64,000 nucleotides of DNA from UBA6522 sp965221035 (GCA_965221035.1 OZ244860.1:2976001-3040000), one strand, 5' to 3'. Positions 36,252-45,073 are shown, counted from the stretch's first letter. Notes: a model not told the origin generated them from the letters alone. A program made the numbers and translations.

Positions 36252-37752
36252 CCCTTGCTGGGACGTCGACAGGCGAAGGGCAGGCGTAACCGCCTGTTCG
36301 GCGGTCGATGCGATCACCCACCGTGCCCGGCGTTACGCCGGGCGTTGGGTGATCACTTTGGCCACCGCCTTGTTTGCGGCGTCGGGCCCCACGTCGTCTC
36401 AGGGACTGATACCGATTCCCTATTCCGATGACGACCTGGTTCCGCGGCCGGACGTGGACGTGTGGTTGCGCCTGATCCGAAACGACAAGCTCGACCTCAT
36501 TCTGCCCGGCGCCATGCGGGAACACGGCATCGACATGTGGATCCACGTGGCCCGGGCCGGCGATCCGGACCCGTTGGCCTACGAGCTGGGCATCACGGAC
36601 GGTTACCTGATCTTTACCGACACCGGTGACAGGATAGAACGGGCCGCGTTCGCCGGTGTATTCGGCGGTACCGGCGCCATCGAAGACATCGACGTCATGG
36701 CCTCTCCCGAACTGGCCCAGGCCATTACCGGGTATGAGTACGGCAACGTGGACTTTTCGGTCTACGATGAGATCCGGGACTATGTCGCCGGTCACGACCC
36801 CGGGACGATCGGTGTCAATTTCTCGGAATGGCTGGCCGTTGCCGATGGAATTTCTCACACCCAGTACCAGAAACTCGAGCGGATTCTGGGGCCGGATCTC
36901 TCCTCCAGAATCGTCTCGGCCGAATACCTCATCACCGACTTCCGGTCGCGCCGGCTTTCCCTGGAGGTTGCCGTGCAGGCCATGCTGCTGGAAGTTGCGC
37001 GCCAGGACGCCATGACCCAGCTTGCCAATATCGAGCCGGGCCGAACCACCATCGGCGAACTGGGCGGCGCATCCCGCATCTACTATTCGGCTGTGTCGGA
37101 ACGAATCCGTGAGCCCTATGCGACTAGCTGGATCAGCCATCCGGAATATGTATTCCAGCGTGGCGACCTGTTCGCCTGGAACAGCATGGGCGAGTTTCTT
37201 GACTACGGGTTTTCATCTTTCGGGGTGGATACCAAAGTGCACGCCTACATCCTCCGCGAGGGCGAGACCGGGGTGCCGGAGAGCCTGCAGAGGGTGTGGG
37301 ACTACGGCAAGCGGGCCCAGGGCATCATCCGGCAGAACGTCCGGGTAGGGATGACGGCAGGCGAGGCCCTGAACGACATCGTCTCTGCCCTGGAGCAGGA
37401 CGGCTACATATACACGCCTTTCCCGGACGATCCCGCAACCGATTACCGCATGATCCAGGAGTACCTCGGGGATGGCGACAGCCCGGGCTTCTACGTCGAT
37501 CTTCACGCCATGGGCAACAACGGCGGAGACCTGGTCACACTAGGGCCTTCAATCGCGCCGTTCCGCCGCGACCGTGACGGCTTCATCATGCATCCGAACC
37601 ATATCTTCGCCTTTGAATATGCCGTTCACCTGAACGTCCCCGAGCGCCCCGGTTACCCGGTATCCATAAATTTCTCCAATCCGCAGGTGCTGACGACAAA
37701 CGGTGTGGAATGGATTCAGGATCCGAACTACGGGATTTACCTGATTCATTGA
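36232..37752 (+). CDS. Secreted M24-superfamily protein, paralogue F (one metal aspartate kept)
   Basis: A 506-residue protein. The N-terminus is long, and a hydrophobic stretch (WVITLATALFAASGPTSSQG, about 39-58) is the likely signal; an internal GTG near 36346 is an alternative start. The shared motif is RLIRNDKLDLILPGAMREHG then DMWIHVARAG. In the ligand region it reads GDLFAWNSMGEFLDYG and SFGVDTKVHAYILREGE: the first Asp is lost, the second kept. DLHAMGNN and AFEYAVHLNVP are present, but the last Glu position has changed (NFSNPQVLTTNGVEW). It is thus intermediate between paralogue E and the others. It overlaps the upstream receptor by 20 bp and is followed 23 bp later by the cupin gene. 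Confidence 0.84.
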   Translation: MSAHDSSPCWDVDRRRAGVTACSAVDAITHRARRYAGRWVITLATALFAASGPTSSQGLIPIPYSDDDLVPRPDVDVWLRLIRNDKLDLILPGAMREHGIDMWIHVARAGDPDPLAYELGITDGYLIFTDTGDRIERAAFAGVFGGTGAIEDIDVMASPELAQAITGYEYGNVDFSVYDEIRDYVAGHDPGTIGVNFSEWLAVADGISHTQYQKLERILGPDLSSRIVSAEYLITDFRSRRLSLEVAVQAMLLEVARQDAMTQLANIEPGRTTIGELGGASRIYYSAVSERIREPYATSWISHPEYVFQRGDLFAWNSMGEFLDYGFSSFGVDTKVHAYILREGETGVPESLQRVWDYGKRAQGIIRQNVRVGMTAGEALNDIVSALEQDGYIYTPFPDDPATDYRMIQEYLGDGDSPGFYVDLHAMGNNGGDLVTLGPSIAPFRRDRDGFIMHPNHIFAFEYAVHLNVPERPGYPVSINFSNPQVLTTNGVEWIQDPNYGIYLIH

Positions 37753-37775
37753 ACGCGGAATCCGAGGAGGGATCT

Positions 37776-38624
37776 GTGGTTGTATCTGCCGAACATGGAA
37801 CGATGGCCTCCGCACCGACAAGCGGATCGAACCCATTCCTGGATCTGAACGGACTGTCCGAACTCTCCGGAAGGGGCAAGGCGCGTGCCCTCTACGAACG
37901 CAAGCCCTTCAAGTTCCACCACGAATTCGCCGCGAATGCCTGGTTCTCGCGGGAACGGATACTGGAACTTGCCGATGCCCTGCCGGAAACGAGCGTCGAG
38001 TACAACCTGGCGGACATTCCGGTGAGCCAGCCGGTCACGACGATACCCCACAGCGGTCTTTCACTGAAGGAAACCATCAGGAACATCGAGACGTGCCGGT
38101 CCTGGGTGTTGCTCAAGAGCGTCGAGCAACACGGCGACTACGCCGATTTCATGAATGACTGCCTGGAAGAGATTGCCGAGGAACTCAGCCTGCGAGTCGA
38201 CGAGATGCTTGCGCCTAGAAGTTTTCTGTTCATTACATCATCGGGGGGCGTGACACCGTTTCACTTCGATCCGGAACACAATTTCCTGATGCAGATCGAA
38301 GGACGCAAGAAAATCCAGATTTTCGAACCGTTCGACGGCTCCATCGTGAGCGATCGGCAACTCCGGAATTTCGCGGCCGGGGCGCATCGAAACCTGCCCT
38401 TCGATGAGTCCGTTGCCGACCGCGGCGAGTGGTTCGATTTCAGCGCCGGGGAAGGCGTCTATATTCCGTTCCTGGCGCCGCACTGGGTAAGGAACACCGG
38501 ATCCGTCTCGATTTCCTTCAGCATCAGTTTCGAAACGGCGGAGACCAGGCGCAAGCTGTCAACGTATCGAAGAGACCAGTCCGATGCTCCGGAGACACTA
38601 TTCGATGAACAAGGACAGGCCTGA
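37776..38624 (+). CDS. JmjC/cupin_8-like Fe(II)/2-oxoglutarate dioxygenase-type protein
   Basis: A 282-residue cytosolic protein of the cupin_8 (JmjC-like) family. The facial triad is visible as His163 and Asp165 in TPFHFDPEHN and His236 in LAPHWVRNTG, with FLMQIEGRKKIQIF between them as in FIH and other JmjC proteins. Members hydroxylate amino-acid side chains in proteins or act as decarboxylating oxygenases. GTG 37776 was chosen because GAGGAGGG lies immediately upstream. It sits between an M24 and an amidohydrolase gene in a tight run. An oxygenase for a proline-type substrate is an attractive but unproven idea. Confidence 0.85.
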   Translation: MVVSAEHGTMASAPTSGSNPFLDLNGLSELSGRGKARALYERKPFKFHHEFAANAWFSRERILELADALPETSVEYNLADIPVSQPVTTIPHSGLSLKETIRNIETCRSWVLLKSVEQHGDYADFMNDCLEEIAEELSLRVDEMLAPRSFLFITSSGGVTPFHFDPEHNFLMQIEGRKKIQIFEPFDGSIVSDRQLRNFAAGAHRNLPFDESVADRGEWFDFSAGEGVYIPFLAPHWVRNTGSVSISFSISFETAETRRKLSTYRRDQSDAPETLFDEQGQA

Positions 38625-38627
38625 ACC

Positions 38628-40016
38628 ATGACAGGAAAAATTCGCCATTTCAGTGGCGCGCTGACCGCGCTCATCGTCTCGACACTGACCCTCACCGCCA
38701 CTGCCCAGGTCACGGTACTGACCAACGCCAACGTGATCGACGCGACCGGCGCGCCGGTGCGGGAAGGCATGACACTGGTCATCGACGGCAACGTCATCAG
38801 GTCCCTCGCGCCCGGTCCATACGCCCCAACCGGCGAGGAGTACGAAATCATCGACCTGGCCGGCGCCTACGTGACGCCGGGGTTCTGGAACATGCATGTA
38901 CACCTCTCAGCGCTGCTGCCCCACAATCACGCGCTCGACAACGCCAGCGTCGGCGCCAAGGTCATCCGCGCGGGCGTCAATGCGATGGAGGGCCTGCGTC
39001 ACGGCTTTACCGCGCTGCGCTCGGTCGGGGAGGAACACAACATCGACGTGGTCTGGCAGCAGGCATTCGACGAGGGTTTCGCCCTCGGCCCACGCATTTT
39101 CGCCAGCGGCGAGTCCGTAGCCCCCACCGCCGGGCATCGGGGTGACGTGGCGAACGGGGCTGACGGCGTCGCCGAGGTACGCAAGGCGGTGCGCTCGCGC
39201 ATCCAGCAGGGTGCCAGTGTCATCAAGATCGTCAACGTGGAAATGCTGCGGGACGAACTGGACGCAGCGATAGAAACCGCGCACAGCCTCGGCGTGACCG
39301 TGGCGACACATACCCGCGAACCGCATCTTCGCGAGGCTGTCGAAGCCGGTGTCGACACCATCGAACACGGCTACGCCATCACCGATGAATCAATTCAATT
39401 GATGGCGGAGATGGGGACGTACTACGATCCCACCATCATCTGCAATCTCAGTGACGAGTACATCAAGGAGCGCGAGGCCCGGCTGGCGGCGCTGGGCTGG
39501 TCCGAGGATGAGCAGGCGGTCAGGTGGCGTACGGCCATCGCCTACGCGGACGAACGATCGCCGGAGCACGCCCTGCACCAGCGCCAGGCGCTGGCCAAGG
39601 CCGCAGAGGCCGGCGTGAAGCTGCTGATCGGCTCGGACTCAATGCCCATCGGCGAGATCGGCTGGCTGGAAATGGAACAGTTCGTGCTTTCCGGGGTCAG
39701 CGAGATGGATACCCTGATTGCCGCGACGCGCAACCCGGCGGAATTGCTGGGCGTACTCGACACCCTCGGCACGGTCGAAGAAGGAAAGCTGGCCGACCTG
39801 GTGGTGATGGCCGCCAATCCGCTGGAGAACATCTCCAATATCCGAACCATCACGATGGTATTCAAGGACGGCATTTCCGTGCCCATGGAACGGGAGCCCG
39901 GAACCCTGCGTTTCTACGACTACTACGAATCCTTGGGTCCGCCGCAATCCTTCCTGGAGCGCTCTGAAGATGCGTCGGGGTTCGTCCGCGAAGGCAATCC
40001 CTACGGAGGCGGTTAG
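38628..40016 (+). CDS. Cog1228 amidohydrolase (prolidase-like), secreted paralogue
   Basis: A 462-residue amidohydrolase with a signal peptide (ALTALIVSTLTLTATAQ, about 11-27), so it acts in the periplasm, unlike the copy at 12160. The metal residues are His90 and His92 in NMHVHLS, Lys200 in VIKIVN, His228 in ATHTRE, His247 in IEHGY and Asp337 in GSDSMP. The shared C-terminal GTVEEGKLADLVV is typical of the imidazolonepropionase-like group, which includes prolidases. It starts 3 bp after the cupin gene. Together with the M24 proteins it would give two unrelated folds for imide- or amide-bond cleavage in the same compartment. Confidence 0.88.
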   Translation: MTGKIRHFSGALTALIVSTLTLTATAQVTVLTNANVIDATGAPVREGMTLVIDGNVIRSLAPGPYAPTGEEYEIIDLAGAYVTPGFWNMHVHLSALLPHNHALDNASVGAKVIRAGVNAMEGLRHGFTALRSVGEEHNIDVVWQQAFDEGFALGPRIFASGESVAPTAGHRGDVANGADGVAEVRKAVRSRIQQGASVIKIVNVEMLRDELDAAIETAHSLGVTVATHTREPHLREAVEAGVDTIEHGYAITDESIQLMAEMGTYYDPTIICNLSDEYIKEREARLAALGWSEDEQAVRWRTAIAYADERSPEHALHQRQALAKAAEAGVKLLIGSDSMPIGEIGWLEMEQFVLSGVSEMDTLIAATRNPAELLGVLDTLGTVEEGKLADLVVMAANPLENISNIRTITMVFKDGISVPMEREPGTLRFYDYYESLGPPQSFLERSEDASGFVREGNPYGGG

Positions 40017-40167
40017 TTGTGAATTCGCCCTCCGTCTGCCGGAAGTGCCCGCCAATCCCCGCAAGCCGGTTGACGGGGGGAATCGCGATCCGAAGTTTTC
40101 GCGCGTGAGCGAATGGCCTCGCCTGCTGCCCCGCAGGGCTCGGCGGTGATTCTCGGCCATCCGCTGA

Positions 40168-40350
40168 CGCATAACCTCTACGCCATGCGGAAGGGCGGCC
40201 TTCCCCGGGTTTGTCCTGTTTATCCTGGTCGTCGGACTCAACCTGATCGGCGAGGTTCTCTGTGACCGGCTCAACCAGCCATTCCGGGGGTCGGACATTC
40301 CGTACCGTGGAGTCGGACGTTGCCATGGCGGGCATCGCAAGGGAGGGGAA
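40168..40350 (+). pseudogene. Remnant of a DppC/OppC-type ABC permease C-terminus
   Basis: In the gap between the secreted amidohydrolase and the racemase-like gene, one frame reads AAFPGFVLFILVVGLNLIGE followed by VLCDRLNQP. This resembles the last transmembrane helix and tail of dipeptide/oligopeptide ABC permeases (FPGxAIxxTVLxxNLLGDxLRD). A TGA at 40165 closes the frame upstream and no other permease parts remain. The frame runs on into the racemase gene without a stop. It may be the scar of a lost peptide importer; the match is short and by eye. The rest of the 334-bp gap (from 40017) shows nothing else I can name. Confidence 0.45.
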
Positions 40351-41097
40351 ATGATGGAACGGATACGCATTTGTGTAACTATTCCGGTGCGTGGCGGGCT
40401 TGAGGCCTGGGGCGATGTACATCGCGAGCTACTGGCGCCAATCACGCGGCCGGATGTGGAGATTGTTCTGTGGGACCTGCCCGAAGCGCCGATCGAGGCC
40501 ATCGGCTGCTCGTACGATTGCGAGTTGCTGGGGATGCACCACATCCGCGCGGCCAGGCTTGCCGAGGAGGAAGGCTTCCACGCGGTAGCCATGGGGTGTC
40601 TCGACGAGCCCGGTGTGCAGGGCGCCAAGGAGGCGCTGAGCATCCCCGTCATCGGCGAATCGGAGGCGTGTCTACACTTTGCGTCAATGGTGGGCCGGCG
40701 CTTCTCGTACCTGATGCCCGGCGAGATCAACGGCAATCAGCGCGGAGGTTACGGCTCACGCTGTATCGAAGACATCGCGCGCTTGTACGGCTTTGCCGAC
40801 AAGCTAGCCTCAGTGCGTTCGGTGAGCGGCAAGACGCTGGATTTCGCCGCTCGGGACGACAGCCTTCCCGAGGCGATGATCGAGCAGGCACATTTGGCGA
40901 TGGAGGAAGACGGGGCCGACGTCGTCATCGGCTATGGCAGTCTGGACGTGATCGGCCGCCTGCAGCGCGAACTTCCAATTCCTGTGATCGACCCGATCCA
41001 GGCGTCAGCGATGATGGCAGAGAGCCTGGCGCGGCTTTCGATTGCGCAGAGCAAGCGCGCATATCCGAAGCCGGTCAATTTAAACGTCGATGGCTGA
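40351..41097 (+). CDS. Asp/Glu/hydantoin racemase-family protein lacking second catalytic Cys
   Basis: A 248-residue protein of the aspartate/glutamate racemase superfamily, closest in look to hydantoin racemases and arylmalonate decarboxylases. The first catalytic Cys is in VAMGCLDEPG. The second normally lies in a GCxGM motif; here the site reads VVIGYGSLDVIG with Tyr. One-cysteine members can be isomerases using another base, or decarboxylases, so two-base racemisation is doubtful. It starts after AGGGAGGGG and is followed 39 bp later by an M29-like gene. A role on a D-amino acid or cyclic imide of the pathway is inferred. Confidence 0.8.
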   Translation: MMERIRICVTIPVRGGLEAWGDVHRELLAPITRPDVEIVLWDLPEAPIEAIGCSYDCELLGMHHIRAARLAEEEGFHAVAMGCLDEPGVQGAKEALSIPVIGESEACLHFASMVGRRFSYLMPGEINGNQRGGYGSRCIEDIARLYGFADKLASVRSVSGKTLDFAARDDSLPEAMIEQAHLAMEEDGADVVIGYGSLDVIGRLQRELPIPVIDPIQASAMMAESLARLSIAQSKRAYPKPVNLNVDG

Positions 41098-41136
41098 ATG
41101 TGAGTTTCCACAAATCAGAAACAAAGGAGTGAAAAC

Positions 41137-42141
41137 ATGCAGTCGAGAGAGTTCTGGGACGAGTTCGCGGATGCGACCATCAAGCGGCTGATCGAGCCGG
41201 AGGCCGGTGACCCGGTGCTCATCCTCGCCGATGCCAACAGCGACCTGAATCTGGCGCAGGCGTTGAGAGCAGCCGGAGTGAGGTCGGGAGCCGACACACA
41301 GCTTATTGTCAAGCCTCACGCCAGGAAGGGTGAGGCAACGAATACCGGTCCCATCCTCGCCGCGTCGATCAAGGCCGCCAAGTACGTCGTATCTATCATC
41401 GACGACGGTATCGACGCCTCGCAGGCCATGCTCGATGCCAAGGCGTCGGGTACGAGCATTCTCTACACCCTGGTCACGGGGGTTGAAGACTATGTCGTAC
41501 GCGCGCTGCTAAACGTCGATGTCGAGCATATGAACCGCATCGGCGAGCGTGTATGCGAGCTCTGGGAGGGCACCGATATCTGCCAAGTCACCTCACCGCA
41601 GGGTACGGACGTCAGTTTTCAGCTCAAGCCGCGCAAGTGCGACTTCGGGAACGGCAAGCTGGACAAACCCGGCAAGGACGATTTCTACCCCGGCATGCAG
41701 GTCAACATCGCTCCGGTCGAGGAAACCATCAATGGCGTGATCGTCATAGACGCCTCCGACAGCGTTCAGGGCATCGTCCCCAACCCCTACAGCTTCACGA
41801 TGGAAAACGGCGTCATCACGAAGGTGGAGGGCGGATCGGAGGCGGATGCCATGCGCGCCTGGCTTGCGGGCTGCAACGATCCGATCATCTACAAGCTCTG
41901 TCACTTCAGCCTCGGGTTGAACCCGGAGGCCGGCATATCGGGCGCCATGATCGAGGACGAGCGCAAGTTCGGGGCAGTCGATTTCGGATTCGGTTATCAG
42001 AATCCGAGCCTCGGCGGCACGGTGGGCATGGGCGACTACCATGTGGACATCATGCTGGCCAACCCGACCGTAATACTCGACGGCGAGGTGATGTGCCGTG
42101 CAAACGAGTTCAACGAAGAGATGATCGGTTTCAAGACCTGA
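41137..42141 (+). CDS. M29 aminopeptidase / NicX-like metalloenzyme, paralogue 2
   Basis: A 334-residue paralogue of the product at 11159. It has the same metal-site region with His256 before GLNP (260-263), Asp-Glu at 273-275 (EDER) and His302 in DYHVDIM, and the same ENTING-type strand (EETINGVIVID). In both places an M29-like gene accompanies a prolidase-like amidohydrolase in the same operon. This suggests a duplicated two-enzyme step, one version with a secreted and one with a cytosolic amidohydrolase. It starts at ATG with AGGAG nearby. It may be an aminopeptidase or a ring-opening dioxygenase. Confidence 0.75.
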   Translation: MQSREFWDEFADATIKRLIEPEAGDPVLILADANSDLNLAQALRAAGVRSGADTQLIVKPHARKGEATNTGPILAASIKAAKYVVSIIDDGIDASQAMLDAKASGTSILYTLVTGVEDYVVRALLNVDVEHMNRIGERVCELWEGTDICQVTSPQGTDVSFQLKPRKCDFGNGKLDKPGKDDFYPGMQVNIAPVEETINGVIVIDASDSVQGIVPNPYSFTMENGVITKVEGGSEADAMRAWLAGCNDPIIYKLCHFSLGLNPEAGISGAMIEDERKFGAVDFGFGYQNPSLGGTVGMGDYHVDIMLANPTVILDGEVMCRANEFNEEMIGFKT

Positions 42142-42284
42142 TCCCGAGGGGTGATCGGACTGACACGCTCCCCCACCGGCAAGCCACTTCTCGACGTGTG
42201 CGATCTGCGCGTCTCCCGCGCAGGCAGGAGCTGTTGCTCACCCACAACAAGCACTCGACCGACGCCGACATTGATCATTTCGGT

Positions 42285-42297
42285 GTATACCGTATAC
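42285..42297. promoter_or_regulatory. Island operator site 7 (upstream of TonB receptor 3)
   Basis: GTATACCGTATAC followed by AAT, a perfect 6-1-6 palindrome and full consensus match, 60 bp before the receptor start in a 216-bp intergenic region. Confidence 0.78.
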
Positions 42298-42357
42298 AAT
42301 TACCAGTAGAACCACCAAGCGGCACACCGTCCCGCGCGACTGCAATTTAAGGATCTC

Positions 42358-44700
42358 ATGATGACAATCAATCGCATCGTTGTTCGGTATTGCACCCATC
42401 TCACCAGGCTCATGGCAGCATTTCTCGGGATCGTCCTGCTGTGCGGTTCCCCCGCCCTGTTCGCCCAGGAGGACGACGAGCAGATCGAAACGATCGTGGT
42501 GACGGCGCAAAAGCGCGAGCAATCGATTCTCGACGTGCCGTTTTCCATCTCCGCCGTGTCCCAGCAGGAAATGGAGGCGGCGGGTGTGAACTCCATGGCC
42601 GACATCTTTCGGCGGGTCCCGGCACTTTCGGTGATCGATCAGGGCGCGGCGCGCAAGAACGTGATCATCCGGGGGATTCAGACCAACACGTCGACGGAGT
42701 CGTCCGTGAACGACGTCTACATGGATGAACAGCGAATCACCACCGTCATCGCTACGGCGGACCCGCGAACCTTCGACATGGAAAGAGTCGAGATCCTGCG
42801 CGGGCCCCAGGGAACGCTCTTCGGTGGAGGTTCGTTCGCGGGCACAATTCGATATATCACGAACCGCGCCAACGTCTCCGAGCGTGAAACGAACTTCGCC
42901 GCGACCCTTTCCTCGACGGCGGAGGCAAAACAGAACTATTCACTGGACGGCATGGTCAACATTCCCCTGGTGGAAGACAAGTTGGCAATACGCCTGGTGG
43001 GATACAGCGCGGAAGATGCCGGATATCTGAGCAATTCGTCGCTGGAACTCGAAGGTGTTGCGGGTATCGAGCAGTTCGGCACCCGGATCGGCTTGCGCTA
43101 TACCCCGAGCGACAGGTCGACGCTGGATATCAAGTACACATTCCAGGACCTGAGACAGACCGGGTATCCGGAGGCGCGAGGCGTTGACTACGGGGACCTG
43201 GAACAGGGTGGCGTGACCTTGACCGAAGAGAGGCTGACATCAAAATTCCGAATGTTCGACATCACATGGAATTACGATTTTTCCGGTGTGACGATGACCT
43301 CATCGACCGGTTACCTGCAAATGGACTTCCTCCGGCGCAATGACGTGTCCCTGCCCCTGATCAGGGACTATTTCGATGACTTCAGCCTGACCGGTCCGCA
43401 GGCCTTGGCCATGGCTCCGCATAACCTTCGGCTGTATATCAACGACGACAACGACAACTATACGTTCACGCAGGAACTGCGATTCACTTCGGACCTGGAC
43501 GAGGACGACCGCTTCGCATGGCTGGCCGGAATTTACTACGAGGACGGTGAAGAGGACGTAGCGGTCGGTGACATCCTGTTTCCCGGTGGTGGTGCGTTGG
43601 TCGAAAACGCAAACTACATGGGAGCGCCCGCCGACTTCTTCTTCAAGGAAGATTTCGTCACGCAGTTGAAGCAATTCGCCGTTTTCGGGGAGTATACCCA
43701 TTACCTCACGGATCGGTTCAACGCCACCATCGGCTATCGGCACTCGATATTCGAGAGCTTCTTCGAGGCGTTCGCCCTCATCGGTGATGAGCCGGACGAC
43801 GACGGCAACGTGCTTGAGGACCCCTTCGCGACCGACCCGTTCCGGGAGACGCACAACACCGTAAAGTTCAACATGTCCTATGACCTGACCGATAACATAG
43901 CGGCCTATTTCCAGTCGGCCGAGGGATTCCGACTCGGGTTCGGCTCCGAGGTTCCTCCTCCTCTCAACCCCGGATGCGAAATGTTTGTACAGGATTTCCT
44001 CGCGCGCAACGGACTCAGCGGCTTCCTGGGACCCGGTGGACAACTGCCGGGCACGAAAAGCGATACGCTCACGGTCAACGAAGTCGGCTTGAAAGGGGTT
44101 CTCCCCGGCGGCAGGGGTCGGTTCAGCGTGGGTTATTTCAACGGCGACTGGAAGGACATCCTGGTCGAAGTGGACATCCCTGACATCACTGGAGCATGCA
44201 ACACGGGATTCGAGGCGAATGCGGCGGCCGCGACCACAAACGGTTTCGAAGTCGAGTTCAACTACGCGTTTACCGACCAGTTCACACTGTCAGGATCGGC
44301 GTCCATTGTCGACGCGACCATCGACAATGATGAGCCGTTTCTCGGCGCGGAAGCAGGCGAAAGGCTGCCGGCGTCGCCGGACAGGCAGCTTTCACTGTCA
44401 GGCGACTACATCTGGCCGATGGCCAACGGCAACCTGGGATTCGTTCGGGTGGATGCGCAGTATATCGGCGAACTGATCGGCGCTTTCGAGTTCGGTGACG
44501 AAAGGACTGTCTCCGGCAACTACGGGCTCGCCAACCTCCGCGTGGGTCTGCAGACAGACCGGTACGAATGGTCGGTATTCGCCGACAACATCACGGACAA
44601 CCGCGCCCTGGTCTTCGCCAACGGTCCGGCCAACGAGTTCCGCAGAACCATCATCCTGCAGCCACGGACGCTCGGCCTGCAGTTTCGAAGCAGGTTCTGA
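42358..44700 (+). CDS. TonB-dependent receptor, island type 3
   Basis: A 780-residue outer-membrane receptor. The signal peptide ends SPALFAQ, followed by QIETIVVTAQKREQ and a plug with LSVIDQGAARKNVIIRGIQ and VEILRGPQGTLFGGGSFAGT; the barrel ends LQFRSRF. It shares the GGGS plug variant with the two other island receptors. Start may be this ATG or the next codon, both ATG, after AAGGA. It appears monocistronic, since the next gene is on the other strand. The ligand is presumably the same class as for the sister receptors. Confidence 0.93.
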   Translation: MMTINRIVVRYCTHLTRLMAAFLGIVLLCGSPALFAQEDDEQIETIVVTAQKREQSILDVPFSISAVSQQEMEAAGVNSMADIFRRVPALSVIDQGAARKNVIIRGIQTNTSTESSVNDVYMDEQRITTVIATADPRTFDMERVEILRGPQGTLFGGGSFAGTIRYITNRANVSERETNFAATLSSTAEAKQNYSLDGMVNIPLVEDKLAIRLVGYSAEDAGYLSNSSLELEGVAGIEQFGTRIGLRYTPSDRSTLDIKYTFQDLRQTGYPEARGVDYGDLEQGGVTLTEERLTSKFRMFDITWNYDFSGVTMTSSTGYLQMDFLRRNDVSLPLIRDYFDDFSLTGPQALAMAPHNLRLYINDDNDNYTFTQELRFTSDLDEDDRFAWLAGIYYEDGEEDVAVGDILFPGGGALVENANYMGAPADFFFKEDFVTQLKQFAVFGEYTHYLTDRFNATIGYRHSIFESFFEAFALIGDEPDDDGNVLEDPFATDPFRETHNTVKFNMSYDLTDNIAAYFQSAEGFRLGFGSEVPPPLNPGCEMFVQDFLARNGLSGFLGPGGQLPGTKSDTLTVNEVGLKGVLPGGRGRFSVGYFNGDWKDILVEVDIPDITGACNTGFEANAAAATTNGFEVEFNYAFTDQFTLSGSASIVDATIDNDEPFLGAEAGERLPASPDRQLSLSGDYIWPMANGNLGFVRVDAQYIGELIGAFEFGDERTVSGNYGLANLRVGLQTDRYEWSVFADNITDNRALVFANGPANEFRRTIILQPRTLGLQFRSRF

Positions 44701-44727
44701 GTTTCGCCACGGGCGGCTGGTGGAAAT

Positions 44728-45003
44728 CTACCGAATATTGATCCGGGTTATAGGGGGTGCGAGCACCGAATAGAAGGTGCGCAATACCGCCAGGATGACG
44801 ATGCCGGTAAGCAAGGATGCCAACGCGCTGAACAGTCTGTCTTCGGGCTGACTGAACGTGAAGACATCCCAGAGGTACCAGACGCCGCGCCAGAAAGAGA
44901 CCACGCCGAACCCGACCACCGTCGCGAGCACAATCGATCGGGCCAAGGCCAACTTGCCGGGGGGTGTCCGCTCGTCAGCGGGATTTGTATGTGCATCTCT
45001 CAT
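44728..45003 (-). CDS. Small two-span membrane protein divergent from DUF885 peptidase
   Basis: A 91-residue protein with two hydrophobic helices (SIVLATVVGFGVVSFW and LFSALASLLTGIVILAVL) separated by RGVWYLWDVFTFSQPEDR. ATG 45003 was chosen because GAGGG lies six bases upstream. It is transcribed away from the DUF885 gene, and operator site 8 lies 71 bp upstream, so it may belong to the regulon. I do not recognise the family. A small inner-membrane accessory protein is all that can be said. Confidence 0.6.
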   Translation of the reverse strand: MRDAHTNPADERTPPGKLALARSIVLATVVGFGVVSFWRGVWYLWDVFTFSQPEDRLFSALASLLTGIVILAVLRTFYSVLAPPITRINIR

Positions 45004-45073
45004 ATAAGCCCTCTCTATCGGACGAATGCGTGCCGCGATCATGCCCATTACCGGAAAATTCGGCCACTTCCTT

